39,008 nucleotides of DNA, from IMG/VR virus record IMGVR_UViG_3300044961_000305, positions 1 to 39,008 of that record; one strand, 5' to 3'. Positions 28,430 through 38,379 of this stretch are shown here, one piece after another. The stretch is from a virus. The notes under the pieces were generated by a model, which saw nothing but the letters and a program-made list of their open reading frames with translations, did not search any database and was not told where the DNA came from. Within the stretch, counting starts at the first letter, position 1. Each line of letters starts with the position of its first letter. The translations under genes and the position numbers were made by a program.

Positions 28430-30469
28430 ATGCCGCGTATTCCCATATACGAACAGCAATCGGTGATCGGTGCCGGTCCCGGTCTGCCGCGGGCGTCGGC
28501 GGATGCCTTTGGCGTCGCTTACGCCGATGCGTTGGGCGACGTGGCGGGGAATGTGCGGGATTTGGAAATCCGCCGGCAGCGCCGCCGCGATGAAACGGCT
28601 TCGGTGGAGGCCGGCGCAAAGGTCGCGGAATTCAATGCCCGCTGGGGCCAAGTGCTGACCGATCGGGAGGCCGCGGCGGAAGCGGATGCCGTGGATTACA
28701 CGCCCAAAGTCCTAGCGGACTTCGACCGGGAAAAAGACGAGTTGCTGGCGGGCATCAATAACGAGCCGGCGCGTTTGTGGGCCACAGATCGCCTTAACGT
28801 GCGGCGTGGTTATGTGGTGGAGCGGTCGTTAGCCTTTGAGGCGTCGCAACGGGTGAGCAAGGAACTGACCGATTTTGGGCGGGCTTTAGATCTGAACCGC
28901 AACGCCCTGCAGGACGATCCCGATCAGTTCGCCGCCATTTACGAAGATACGTTGGGGGTGGTGGCCAGTCTGAATTTGCCGCCGGATAAAAAGGCCGAGC
29001 TGGCCCGCGCCGCCCGGGATGGCCTGGTGCGCTCCACCGTGGTGGGGGAAATATCCCGCGATCCGGAAGCCGCTTTGGAGCGGCTGAAATCCGGCGCGTG
29101 GAACGAGTACATCGATCCCGACACGAAAATCCGCCTGACCAACCAGGCGGAAGCGGAAATTGCCCAACGCCAGGCCGTGGCCCGGCAGGAAGCGTCCGCC
29201 ATGCGGGTGGAGCTGGGCAACCAGCTGGAAGACTTCAAAGCCAACCTGGATGCGGGCGTGCCGGTGAACCCGGCGGAGATTGAGCGCGCGGCCACCACGG
29301 CGCGGGCCATCGGCCGCACCGAGCTGGCCCGGGGCATCGAGCGGATCGGTCGGCGCAACGACCTGACCGCCAGGCTGAACGTGGCGACGCCGGCGGAATT
29401 GCAATCAACCATCAACGAAATGTCGGCGCGCATAACCGCCGCCGGCGAAAATGTTCCGGCCCAGCTGATGGAGGACCGCACCACCGCGGAAGCCCTGCTG
29501 AAAGCCATGAATGCCGGGCTGGCCGCCGATCCGCTTTCCTGGGCAGCCAAGGCGGGCACCGCGCAAGTGGCGCCGCTGGATTTTGACGACGCCGACAGCA
29601 TGGCGACGCGGCGACGGGTGGGCGACGGCGTGGCGGGCTATTATGGCCGTTCCCCCAAATACCTGACCAATGAGGAAGCAGCGCAATTGGCCGACCGATT
29701 GGCCACGGCCACCCCGGATGAAAAGGCGGGCCTGGCGCAAAACATCGTGGCGGGCTTTGGCACCAGGGCTTCCGCCAGGGTGTTCGCTCAACTGGGCCAG
29801 GCGGACCCGGTGTTTGCCCACGCCGGGGCTTTAAGTCTGCTCGGCCCACAACAGGCGCGCACGGCGCGGCAGATTTTTGCCGGGCAAGAGCTGATCAAAG
29901 CCGGCGAAAAGGTGCTGGCCAAGGATGCCACATTAAACCCGCGTGCCCTGGCCATGCAGCCCGTCATGCGGGCGCGGGTGTATGCGGCGGCGCAGGCCAT
30001 TTACACCGCGGAGGCTGTGCGGCGCGGCATTGGTGCCGATGATCTGGACACAAATTTATGGACCGCGAGCTTAAATCAGGCGGTGGGTGGTTCCGTGGGC
30101 GCGGATGGTCAGCTCAGGGGTGGCTTTCACGCGCCGGGCGCCACGGCCTTTGTGCGCCGGGAACGTCAGCCCATCGTGCTGCCGCCGGAAATGACGGCGG
30201 CGGAATTTGACGACCTGGTGTTCAATGCCACGGCGGCGGATGCCAAGCGGGCCTCAGTAGGCGGAGAAGCCCCCAGCTACCTGAACGGGGATCCCGTGGC
30301 CATCGACAAAGGCATTCGGGGCTTTTTGTGGGATGCGGGCGATGGCCGCTACATGGTTAGCGACGACAGGGACGGCCTGGAAATGTGGCGCGGCAGCGGC
30401 CCCGGCGGTTTTTATGTGCTGGACGTGCGCAAGTTGCAGGCAAAAGCCGCCATTGGAGATGAGCCATGA
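28430..30469 (+). CDS. Large internal virion (ejection) protein 1
   Basis: A 679-residue mostly helical protein. The beginning PRIPIYEQQSVIGAGPGLPR and the block RDPEAALERLKSGAWNEYID, PDTKIRLTNQAEAEI are patterns I associate with large podophage ejection proteins in the gp15 position. No catalytic motif is visible. The ATG overlaps nothing and has only a weak ribosome site, so coupling to the previous gene is likely. Overlaps the next gene by 4 bp. Confidence 0.75.
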   Translation: MPRIPIYEQQSVIGAGPGLPRASADAFGVAYADALGDVAGNVRDLEIRRQRRRDETASVEAGAKVAEFNARWGQVLTDREAAAEADAVDYTPKVLADFDREKDELLAGINNEPARLWATDRLNVRRGYVVERSLAFEASQRVSKELTDFGRALDLNRNALQDDPDQFAAIYEDTLGVVASLNLPPDKKAELARAARDGLVRSTVVGEISRDPEAALERLKSGAWNEYIDPDTKIRLTNQAEAEIAQRQAVARQEASAMRVELGNQLEDFKANLDAGVPVNPAEIERAATTARAIGRTELARGIERIGRRNDLTARLNVATPAELQSTINEMSARITAAGENVPAQLMEDRTTAEALLKAMNAGLAADPLSWAAKAGTAQVAPLDFDDADSMATRRRVGDGVAGYYGRSPKYLTNEEAAQLADRLATATPDEKAGLAQNIVAGFGTRASARVFAQLGQADPVFAHAGALSLLGPQQARTARQIFAGQELIKAGEKVLAKDATLNPRALAMQPVMRARVYAAAQAIYTAEAVRRGIGADDLDTNLWTASLNQAVGGSVGADGQLRGGFHAPGATAFVRRERQPIVLPPEMTAAEFDDLVFNATAADAKRASVGGEAPSYLNGDPVAIDKGIRGFLWDAGDGRYMVSDDRDGLEMWRGSGPGGFYVLDVRKLQAKAAIGDEP

Positions 30470-32544
30470 GCATTTGGGCGGAAAACGCCACGGACGTGGC
30501 GGCGGCCAATGCGGGTCCGGCGGCCTTTGCATTGGGACCGGCCAGCAGCTTTGGCGAGAACGTGGGCGCTGGATTTCGCGCCATCCGGGCGGCGGACACT
30601 ACCAACGCGCTGGAGCGCCAGCGCGCGGCGGCGTATGCCCCGATAGTGGACGCGCTGAACGCCGGACTGCCGTGGGCGGAACGGTGGGTCAACCCCTGGG
30701 CCGGGCAAGCCATCCTGCCGGAAGGGGGCAAGGTGCGCCGCCGCAACAGCTTCTTTTCGCCAGCGGTGACGCTGCAAGAGCAGGAAGCAACCCTGTGGGC
30801 GGAAATCGCGCGCCGCCGGGAAACCGATCCGAACTTCCTGCCGGGCCTGCCCAAGACGCGCGAGGAATTCGAGGCGGCCATTCTGCAGGCGGCCAATGAC
30901 ACCCTGGCAGCGGCGGAAGACATCAATTCCCGCGCCACCGCCTTGGGCCATGTCGGCTATTTCCTGGGCGCCATCGGCGGGGCGTTCACGGACCCGGTGA
31001 ACATCATCAGCCTGCCCATCGGCGCCGGCCGCGCCCTGGGGCAAGGCATCGCCCGGGTGATGGCCAAGGAAGCGCTGATCAACATGGGCGTTGAGGCGGC
31101 CAGCCAGCCGGCCATCGCCGAAAATTACGCGGCTTTGGAACGGGACTTCACCGCCGGGAATGCGGCATTCAACATTGCAACCGCTGGCGCCGGCGCGGCG
31201 CTGATCCGGGGCGGCATCGAGATTGCGCCTAAGGCATACGACTGGACCCGGGAAGGCACGGCGGCGCTGGTGGATAAATTACGCGCCAAGCCCAACCGGA
31301 CGCCGGATGAAAACGCGGCGCTTCATGTGCTGGAAGCGGAATTAGAAGTTCGGCAAAGCAACCCTTTTACGAATGATTCACGTGGAACAGCGACGCATGA
31401 CGCCCGTCTGGCGGAAGCCATGGACGATTTGCAGGCCGGCCGGCCGGTGGACCTGCCGGACGTGGACGAGTCCCTGCTGCCGGAACCGTTGCGGCGGGAG
31501 AGTATTGCGCGGGACATGGCGGACCGTGAGGCACGAGAAGCGGCCGAACGGGAAGCTTTTCTGGCGGAAAACCCCATGCCCAAACGCCGCCCGCCGTCGC
31601 TGATTGATGAATTGCGGGCCGAGCTTAAGCGGCGCGGCAAATCCCTGAACTTGCAGGCGGCCATCGATGCGGGCGCGGTCCACCCTGATGACCTGAAATC
31701 CGATGTCAGTTTGAAAATGCTGTTTCGGAAGAATGGCGGTATCCATTTGGACCAGTTGGAAGATTGGTTCCGGCAGCGGGGCTTTGATCCCGACAACGCG
31801 CCGAATATTGAGCCTGAAACCTACAGCGACCTGTTGGATACCCAGGTAATAGCCGATGCCATTCAGCGGGACATCGCCGGGCGCAAAACCGCGCAAGGGG
31901 TTTATTCCCGTGATGGTGAAGTGGAGGCGCAAGCCTACCGGGATTGGCTGGCGGCGGATGAAGCCTGGCAGCGCCGCTACGACCCGCCGGAGATGGAACC
32001 GCCGCCCAGGATTGAAGACCTGACCGATGAGGAGTATCTTGCCCTGGAACGCGAGGCCATCCAGGCCGAGGAATTTGCCGTTCGCGGCGCGGAAGGACTT
32101 TACGATGACATCCCGTTCGATGAAACCGGCGACATTTATCCCGCCCCAGGAGCGGGCCGCGCGGCTGAAATCCCACTTCAATCTGGAACAGAACCGCAAA
32201 TTGGCCGCGGCGACGCTGGCGGACCCGGCGGCCAGCGCGGACCGCAAGAAGGCCGCCCGGCGGCTGATGGCCCACGCGGATTGGGTGGAGCGCGTGACAG
32301 CGCCGCCGCCCAAGAATGGCTAGACAGCTTCGCGGACCCGGCCGGTTCCGGCCAGAAAATCCAGACTGACAGACTGGATCACGACATCCGCGCGGCCATG
32401 GAAGCCGCTGACGAGCTGTTGGCGCTGGACCCGGATTTTGCCGTGCGTCTGGCGGATGATGGCGAGCCGGTTCGGCTGGCGGACCTGCTGGATGAGTTGG
32501 ACAAGGATCAAGCCTTCCTGGCGGACGTGGAGGGCTGCTTATGA
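30466..32544 (+). CDS. Large internal virion (ejection) protein 2
   Basis: A 692-residue protein. A central hydrophobic part (ALGHVGYFLGAIGGAFTDPV, NIISLPIGAGRALGQG) could insert in a membrane. The second half is charged and Glu/Asp-rich (MADREAREAAEREAFLAENP), and the tail after residue 560 is Gly/Pro-rich and probably disordered. No lytic transglycosylase motif was found. Coupled on both sides by ATGA. The ejection role is inferred from location, size and composition. Confidence 0.7.
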   Translation: MSIWAENATDVAAANAGPAAFALGPASSFGENVGAGFRAIRAADTTNALERQRAAAYAPIVDALNAGLPWAERWVNPWAGQAILPEGGKVRRRNSFFSPAVTLQEQEATLWAEIARRRETDPNFLPGLPKTREEFEAAILQAANDTLAAAEDINSRATALGHVGYFLGAIGGAFTDPVNIISLPIGAGRALGQGIARVMAKEALINMGVEAASQPAIAENYAALERDFTAGNAAFNIATAGAGAALIRGGIEIAPKAYDWTREGTAALVDKLRAKPNRTPDENAALHVLEAELEVRQSNPFTNDSRGTATHDARLAEAMDDLQAGRPVDLPDVDESLLPEPLRRESIARDMADREAREAAEREAFLAENPMPKRRPPSLIDELRAELKRRGKSLNLQAAIDAGAVHPDDLKSDVSLKMLFRKNGGIHLDQLEDWFRQRGFDPDNAPNIEPETYSDLLDTQVIADAIQRDIAGRKTAQGVYSRDGEVEAQAYRDWLAADEAWQRRYDPPEMEPPPRIEDLTDEEYLALEREAIQAEEFAVRGAEGLYDDIPFDETGDIYPAPGAGRAAEIPLQSGTEPQIGRGDAGGPGGQRGPQEGRPAADGPRGLGGARDSAAAQEWLDSFADPAGSGQKIQTDRLDHDIRAAMEAADELLALDPDFAVRLADDGEPVRLADLLDELDKDQAFLADVEGCL

Positions 32545-35018
32545 GCATGTCCGCCTGTCTGACCAAGTTGCTGCGGGAAGGCAAGATCGATGCTGGGCGC
32601 GCCCGGGCGGCCCAGGAAACTTATGACGAAATTTATGCCGACCTGGCGCAATCCATGGACCCGGTGCAGGCCGAGCTGGCGGCCACCGAACGGGCCTTAA
32701 AATCGCTGCAATCGGAAACCTTGGAGAAGCGCCGCCAGGCTTTGCTGCAAGCCCGCGTCCAGGCCGAACGGCTGAAAGACATCCAATCGTTTGGTGATGG
32801 ATCGGCGCGCGCCATGGCCACCGCCGCCACGGCGCTGCTGGACCGCTACGAAGGGGCGACCTTTTCCAACGTCACGGCCAGGAAGGCGGCGATCCTGAAC
32901 CGGGCGCACGCCCGCATGACCGAGGTGCTGGCGACCTTCCGCCGCAATCTGGTGGGCAACGTGCGCGCCCCGGCGCAATTGGACAACCTGGTGCGGGAAA
33001 TTTTTGGCCAGAACACCGGCGACGCGGCGGCCAGGGAGATGGCGCAGGCGTGGGCCCAGACCGCCGAATGGCTGCGCACCAAATTCAACGCCGCCGGCGG
33101 CCGCATCCCTAAGCGCGCCGATTGGGGGATGCCGCAGGCGCACGATAGCGTGGCGGTCAGGAAGGCCGGTTTTGACGCCTGGCGGGCGGACATCCTGCCG
33201 CGGCTGGACAGGGCCAAAATGATTGACGAAGTGACCGGCGCGCCGTTCAGCCCGCAAGGACTGGAAGCGGCGCTGCGCAGTGTGTACGACACCATCGCCA
33301 CCGACGGCTTTATCAAGCTGCGGCCCGGCCAGGTGGGCGGCAAGAAGCTGGCCAACCGGCGGCTGGATCACCGCTTTCTGGTGTTCAAATCGGCGGACGA
33401 TTGGTTGTCATACCAAAAGCGGTTTGGATTGGGCACGCCGTTTGACGTGATGCTGGGCCACATGGACGGCATGGCCCGCGACATCGCCGCCCTGGAGATT
33501 TTGGGGCCTAATCCCACCGCGACCCTGCGCTGGCTGGCGGACACGGTGAAGCGCCAGGCCGCCATCGAGGATGCGGCCGCCGGTGGCGAGGCCGCCATGA
33601 ACGCGGCCAGGAAGGCCGAACTTTTGAACAGCGCCATGTGGGGCCACCACACCGGCGAGGTGAACGCGCCCATCAACGGCAAGGTGGGGCGCGGCTTTGC
33701 CATGACCCGGTCACTGCTGACAGCGGCGCAGTTGGGATCGGCGGCGCTATCCGCCATCACCGACGTGGCGTTTCAACGCCAGGCGGCCCGCTTCAACGGC
33801 TTGTCCACCGCCCGGGTGCTGGCGAATTATTTCAAGCTGCTGTCGCCGGGGGTGACGGAAAACCAGAAGCTGGCGGTGCGGTTGGGCCTGGTGGCCGACG
33901 GGTGGAGCCAGATCGCCGCCGCGCAGCAACGCTATGTGGGGGAAGTGAGTGGCCCGGAATGGTCGCGGCGCTTATCCGACGGGGTGTTGCGGCTGTCGGG
34001 TTTGTCTCCCTGGACACAAGCGGGCCGCTGGGCCTTCGGCATGGAATTCCTGGGCCATCTGGGCGACATGGCGGGTAAGACATTCGCAGAGCTGGAGCCG
34101 CCGTTGCAGCGCGCCTTGGAGCGTTACCGCATTGGCGCTTCCGCCTGGGACACCATCCGGGCCACGGACCTGTACCGGCACGAAGGCGCGGCGTTTTTGC
34201 GGCCCGAGGATGTGGCGGCGCGCACTGACATTGCGCCGGGCCTGGCGGACGACCTGGCCACCCGGCTGTTGGAAATGGTGGCGACCGAAACCAATTTCGC
34301 GGTGCCCACCGCATCCTTGCGCGGCCGGGCGGCGCTGGGCGGCGCGGCCCCGGCGGGATCGCTTTGGGGGGAAATTCAGCGCTCCGCCCTAATGTATAAA
34401 TCCTTCGGCGTGACGCTGATTTACACCCATGTCATGCGCGCCCTGGCGCAAAAAGGCTTGGGCGGCAAGGCCAGTTCCGCCGCCAATCTGATCATCGCCA
34501 CCACCTTATTCGGCGCGCTGGCGCTGCAGATGAAGCAGATCGCCGCCGGCAAAGACCCGCGGCCCATGGATGACGGTGAATTTTGGGGCGCGGCGATGCT
34601 GCAAGGCGGCGGCTTTGGCATTTTTGGCGACTTCCTGTTTTCCGACGTGAACCGCTTTGGCGGCAGCGCGGCGGTAACGCTGATGGGGCCGGTAGTGCAG
34701 CTGGGCGATGACGTGCGCAAGCTGACCGTGGGGAACATCATGCAACTGCCCGGCGATGATCCCACCAATGCGGGCCGCGAAGCCACGAATTTCGTCCGCC
34801 GTTATTTGCCCGGCGGCTCCATCTGGTATGCGCGCCTGGCGTTGAACCGCATCGTGTTCGATGAGCTGCAAAAGGAGCTGGATCCGAATTACGCGGCCAG
34901 CTTCCGCCGCATGGAAGCCCGTGCGCGCAATGAATTCGATCAGGATTTCTGGTGGCGGCCGGGTGAAACATCACCGGATCGCGCGCCGGATTTTGAAAAT
35001 GCATTGGAGGGAAATTAG
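32541..35018 (+). CDS. Large internal virion (ejection) protein 3
   Basis: An 825-residue protein with a long helical N-terminal part (ALKSLQSETLEKRRQALLQA). Hydrophobic segments occur around residues 650-690 (SAANLIIATTLFGALALQM, then a Gly-rich stretch). The C-terminal block LPGGSIWYARLALNRIVFDE and RARNEFDQDFWWRPGE is of a type I know from many podophage ejection proteins. It is the equivalent of gp16 by position and should extend the DNA conduit through the inner membrane. The start ATG at 32541 overlaps the upstream stop. Confidence 0.75.
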   Translation: MSMSACLTKLLREGKIDAGRARAAQETYDEIYADLAQSMDPVQAELAATERALKSLQSETLEKRRQALLQARVQAERLKDIQSFGDGSARAMATAATALLDRYEGATFSNVTARKAAILNRAHARMTEVLATFRRNLVGNVRAPAQLDNLVREIFGQNTGDAAAREMAQAWAQTAEWLRTKFNAAGGRIPKRADWGMPQAHDSVAVRKAGFDAWRADILPRLDRAKMIDEVTGAPFSPQGLEAALRSVYDTIATDGFIKLRPGQVGGKKLANRRLDHRFLVFKSADDWLSYQKRFGLGTPFDVMLGHMDGMARDIAALEILGPNPTATLRWLADTVKRQAAIEDAAAGGEAAMNAARKAELLNSAMWGHHTGEVNAPINGKVGRGFAMTRSLLTAAQLGSAALSAITDVAFQRQAARFNGLSTARVLANYFKLLSPGVTENQKLAVRLGLVADGWSQIAAAQQRYVGEVSGPEWSRRLSDGVLRLSGLSPWTQAGRWAFGMEFLGHLGDMAGKTFAELEPPLQRALERYRIGASAWDTIRATDLYRHEGAAFLRPEDVAARTDIAPGLADDLATRLLEMVATETNFAVPTASLRGRAALGGAAPAGSLWGEIQRSALMYKSFGVTLIYTHVMRALAQKGLGGKASSAANLIIATTLFGALALQMKQIAAGKDPRPMDDGEFWGAAMLQGGGFGIFGDFLFSDVNRFGGSAAVTLMGPVVQLGDDVRKLTVGNIMQLPGDDPTNAGREATNFVRRYLPGGSIWYARLALNRIVFDELQKELDPNYAASFRRMEARARNEFDQDFWWRPGETSPDRAPDFENALEGN

Positions 35019-37394
35019 ATGACGGTGCAAACCACGGCGGCGCGGGTGCAATACACCGGCAACGGTGTGACCACGGCCTTCGCCACCAGTTTCAAATTCA
35101 TCGCTGCCACCGACCTGGTGGTGACGTTGACCAACACCACGACGGGAGTGGACACGGCGCAAACGCTGAACACCCATTACACGGTGACCGGCGCTGGCGT
35201 TGCAACCGGCGGCACGGTGACATTCATCACACCGCCCGCCGCCAGCCAGCGGGTGACCATCGAGCGCGTGACCACGCCCACCCAGGAACTGGATTACGTG
35301 CCCAATGATCCGTTTCCGGCGGAAAGCCACGAAAGCGGTCTCGATAAACTGACGATGCTGATCCAGGAAAATCAAGTATCCAACAATCGCGTGTTGCGCC
35401 TGGGGGCCGGCGACTTGCCGACAACGCTGAACGCTCTGCCGTCGCAATCGGCCCGCGCGTCGCGGCTGCTGGGCTTTGCCGCCACGGGCCAGCCCATGGC
35501 GGGTCCGCTGATCGCCAACATCGACGCCGCCATTGCGGCGTATCTGGGGGGCGTTTCCATCGGTGAAATTTCCAGCGTGGGCGATCACGAAGCGCTGGAA
35601 GCGCTGACCGGGATGCTGGACCGCCAAGTGATTTTCATGGTGGGCTATCACACCGGCTCCCGCGTTGGCGGCGGCTATTTTCAGTTTGTGGCGGGATCAT
35701 CGGCCACGGTGGATGATGGCCTGGTGTTCACGGCTGTGGGCGGCCGGTGGTTCCGTGTCTTGCATCAAGATTGGTTGCCGGCGGCGGCCTTCGGCTTCAA
35801 GACCGACGGCAGCCTGAACGACACGGCGATGACGAATTTCCTGGCGTCTACTTTGCGGGAGTTGGTGTTTCAATCAGGGTCCACATACACGTTCGGCGCA
35901 CGGATTAACATCACTGTCAACAACAAGCGGTTGCGGGCGGATGGCCCGGATTACGCCTATTTCAACTTTCCGGGTGTGCTGGGGGTCTCGTCTGGAACCG
36001 CCCATCTGATCTACGGCACCGGCCGCAGCAACGTGTCGCTGGAGGGCATCTCCGCCGCCGGAGACGCCACCTCGTTTGTTAATAACGGCTTTGACACCTA
36101 TGGCATTCTGTTCACGTCATCCAGCAATATCCACCTGAAGCGCGTGCGGGCCACGGGCGTAGAAAACGGCGTGATATTCGGTTCCGGCATGTCAGACAGC
36201 AGCATGGAGGATGTGGTTGGATATAACTGCTATTATCATTCAGTCGGGTCGTGGGGCACCAGTGGAAACCCCAACCGCCGCCTGACCCTGAAGAACCTGC
36301 GCGGCTATTCCAACCAATCTGTTGAACATTTAGCGCCCGTGTCGGGTGTTTATGTGGAGGAAACCTACGATTCCCACCTGGAAAACCTGACCGGCCACGA
36401 CTCCATCCTTGGCGTCCGCATTGAAAACAGTTGCGACAATACAATTATCGGTGTGCAGGGCTATGAAAACTGGTCGTCTGGCGCGGAACTCTATAACGTG
36501 GCGCAGCGCAACACATGTACGGGCGTGCGGGTTTGGAACAACAATCGCGGCAACCGCGACGCCATCGACACAACGACGCGCGGGAACGATAACACCAAGT
36601 GTTCCGGCTTAAATATTGAGGGCACGTCCGATAATAACGTGGGTGTTGGCGTCATAGCGTTCCAGACCAAGGCCACCCTGATCCCCTTTAATTCCGGCAG
36701 CGTGGAGCCGTGGCTGGGGAGCATGCTCCAGGGGGCCACCAGCAACAAATTGGGCCGTGTAAGACGTATCGTTGTCACCAGCGGCACCTGGGGCGGGGGT
36801 GATGCCGCCGGTGTGTTTCATGTGGTGGAAAACAACGGCGCGTTCAACGCTAGCGAAATCATCAAGAACGTCACCAGCCGCGTGCCTTATAACTCAGGCA
36901 GCGACAAGCCGCGCGCGGGTGACACCTTGACAGGGGCCACCAGCGGGGCCAGCGGCACCGTGCTGTGGGTTTCGCAGCAGTCCGGTGCGGCGGGCGATTG
37001 GTCGCTGGGCAATAGCGATGGGTATATCTACCTCACGGGCGTAACAGGCACGTTCAACGCCTCGGAAAACCTCAACAACACCACACTCTCTCAGAACAAC
37101 ATCGCCACCACCAATGGCGCTGCCACCGCCGCCGCTGCCGACATCGCCACCACCAACGGCGCGACTACTTTGGGCCGCGCCAACAGCGACGGCACCTATG
37201 GACGTGGTTTTCAGAAGTACGGCATCGGCATTAACATCCGTAACTTGCCGACTGTCAATGATGGAGATAGTTACAACGTCCTCACCGGCGTTCAGTGCTT
37301 CAACAACGACGTGGCCCAGATCAGCGACCGGGGCTACATGAACGTCATTGAAGCGATGAATGAATTAAATGTTAGCCTGATCAGGAGCGCTTAA
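35019..37394 (+). CDS. Tail spike with beta-helix and duplicated module
   Basis: A 791-residue receptor-binding protein. The N-terminal 120 residues (QYTGNGVTTAFATSFKFIAA, DFVPNDPFPAE-like block) resemble the T7 tail-fibre particle-binding domain. Residues about 245-545 show a right-handed beta-helix pattern (ILFTSSSNIHLKRVRATGVE, LENLTGHDSILGVRIENSCD) like pectate-lyase-type spikes. Two copies of a roughly 65-residue module follow at about 553-615 and 621-687 (PFNSGS..GATS..GVFHV..FNASE; PYNSGS..GATS..YIYLT..FNASE), then a short C-terminal part. Spikes of this kind bind and often cleave capsule or LPS. No catalytic residue can be assigned. Confidence 0.82.
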   Translation: MTVQTTAARVQYTGNGVTTAFATSFKFIAATDLVVTLTNTTTGVDTAQTLNTHYTVTGAGVATGGTVTFITPPAASQRVTIERVTTPTQELDYVPNDPFPAESHESGLDKLTMLIQENQVSNNRVLRLGAGDLPTTLNALPSQSARASRLLGFAATGQPMAGPLIANIDAAIAAYLGGVSIGEISSVGDHEALEALTGMLDRQVIFMVGYHTGSRVGGGYFQFVAGSSATVDDGLVFTAVGGRWFRVLHQDWLPAAAFGFKTDGSLNDTAMTNFLASTLRELVFQSGSTYTFGARINITVNNKRLRADGPDYAYFNFPGVLGVSSGTAHLIYGTGRSNVSLEGISAAGDATSFVNNGFDTYGILFTSSSNIHLKRVRATGVENGVIFGSGMSDSSMEDVVGYNCYYHSVGSWGTSGNPNRRLTLKNLRGYSNQSVEHLAPVSGVYVEETYDSHLENLTGHDSILGVRIENSCDNTIIGVQGYENWSSGAELYNVAQRNTCTGVRVWNNNRGNRDAIDTTTRGNDNTKCSGLNIEGTSDNNVGVGVIAFQTKATLIPFNSGSVEPWLGSMLQGATSNKLGRVRRIVVTSGTWGGGDAAGVFHVVENNGAFNASEIIKNVTSRVPYNSGSDKPRAGDTLTGATSGASGTVLWVSQQSGAAGDWSLGNSDGYIYLTGVTGTFNASENLNNTTLSQNNIATTNGAATAAAADIATTNGATTLGRANSDGTYGRGFQKYGIGINIRNLPTVNDGDSYNVLTGVQCFNNDVAQISDRGYMNVIEAMNELNVSLIRSA

Positions 37395-37847
37395 ATGACA
37401 TTACGAACGCCGCCGCCTGCTTTCCAAATTTGGTGCCCGCAGGTTATTGACCTGTCCGGCTCTGCCGTGACATATGATTTTCCCATTGCTCCGGCGGCCC
37501 TGCCGCTGGCCTGGGGCAATCGCAGCTCTACCTGCGTGCTGATCATCAAAGAACTTTTGGTGTTATACACCGAAGCTACAGCCGCAGCTGGCACCAACAA
37601 CATTCTGATCGGCAGCGAAGATGATAACGACTACCATCACAGTTTCAGCACCCAGAACGGTAAGGCGGTGGGGGACTTGACCATTGTCAACCAATCGTCA
37701 TTTGCGGCGGAGTCCCGTGTATTCAACACCGAGAACACGTTGCGGGTGCACTGCATCGGCGGGCTGGGTGCGGCGGGGGAAATTCGCGTCGGCCTGACCG
37801 TGGTGGCGGACTACAGCCAGTGGAAGAGCTTTAATCCGACAGCGTAA
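37395..37847 (+). CDS. Unknown 150-aa protein after spike
   Basis: The ATG directly follows the spike stop. The sequence looks like a beta-sandwich (VTYDFPIAPAALPLAWGNRS, STCVLIIKELLVLYTEA) with an Asp/His-rich turn (GSEDDNDYHHSFSTQ). It may be a tail accessory, chaperone or second receptor-binding subunit. Only position supports that. Confidence 0.6.
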   Translation: MTLRTPPPAFQIWCPQVIDLSGSAVTYDFPIAPAALPLAWGNRSSTCVLIIKELLVLYTEATAAAGTNNILIGSEDDNDYHHSFSTQNGKAVGDLTIVNQSSFAAESRVFNTENTLRVHCIGGLGAAGEIRVGLTVVADYSQWKSFNPTA

Positions 37848-37856
37848 GAGGTGACG

Positions 37857-38123
37857 ATGACACTGCCTCGTAACTGGACTGATAAATTAGGTGGCTGGCG
37901 CAAGCAAGTCATCGACCAGACGTTGCATTTTGCCTGGGGGCTGCTGATTGCCCTGCCGCTGGCATATTACAGCGCGCCGTTATGGGTGTGTGTTACAGCG
38001 CCGATAATTGCCATGTTGCCGCGTGAAGTGGTGGATCAGTGGCCAGTGAATAGTTGGAATGACACGCTTGTCGATCTGGCATTCTTTGGTGCTAGCGGGT
38101 TTTTGGCTAAGTTAATCTTTTAG
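37857..38123 (+). CDS. Small membrane protein of the lysis block
   Basis: An 88-residue protein. The ATG at 37857 follows AGAGG and is preferred over the GTG at 37851. A hydrophobic stretch at residues about 26-55 (WGLLIALPLAYYSAPLWVCV, TAPIIAML) and another at the C-terminus (LAFFGASGFLAKLIF) give two membrane segments. It may be an additional holin, an antiholin or a membrane factor in lysis. Confidence 0.65.
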   Translation: MTLPRNWTDKLGGWRKQVIDQTLHFAWGLLIALPLAYYSAPLWVCVTAPIIAMLPREVVDQWPVNSWNDTLVDLAFFGASGFLAKLIF

Positions 38124-38139
38124 TTTGTGAAGGGGTGCC

Positions 38140-38379
38140 ATGGCAGAAAAAACCATCGCGGGAATAAGATTTGATCCGGTTGTTACCTGGGGGCATGTAC
38201 TGCAAACCGTGGCGATTATATCGCCTATGATTGTTTGGGGTGCAACGGTTGAAAACCGCCTGGATCAATTGGAGGGGCGCTCAGTGGAGCAGGTGCGCGT
38301 CATGGAAAAATTTGTTGATCGGGTGGAGTCGCGATTGATCCGAATGGAAGACAAATTGGATAAGAAGCTGGACAAATGA
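38140..38379 (+). CDS. Membrane-anchored coiled-coil protein
   Basis: A 79-residue protein with one hydrophobic segment (HVLQTVAIISPMIVWGATV) and a C-terminal coiled coil (EQVRVMEKFVDRVESRLIRM, EDKLDKKLDK). AAGGGG lies upstream. The single helix plus coiled coil resembles spanin-like or holin-associated proteins of lysis cassettes. Its stop overlaps the endolysin ATG. Confidence 0.65.
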   Translation: MAEKTIAGIRFDPVVTWGHVLQTVAIISPMIVWGATVENRLDQLEGRSVEQVRVMEKFVDRVESRLIRMEDKLDKKLDK

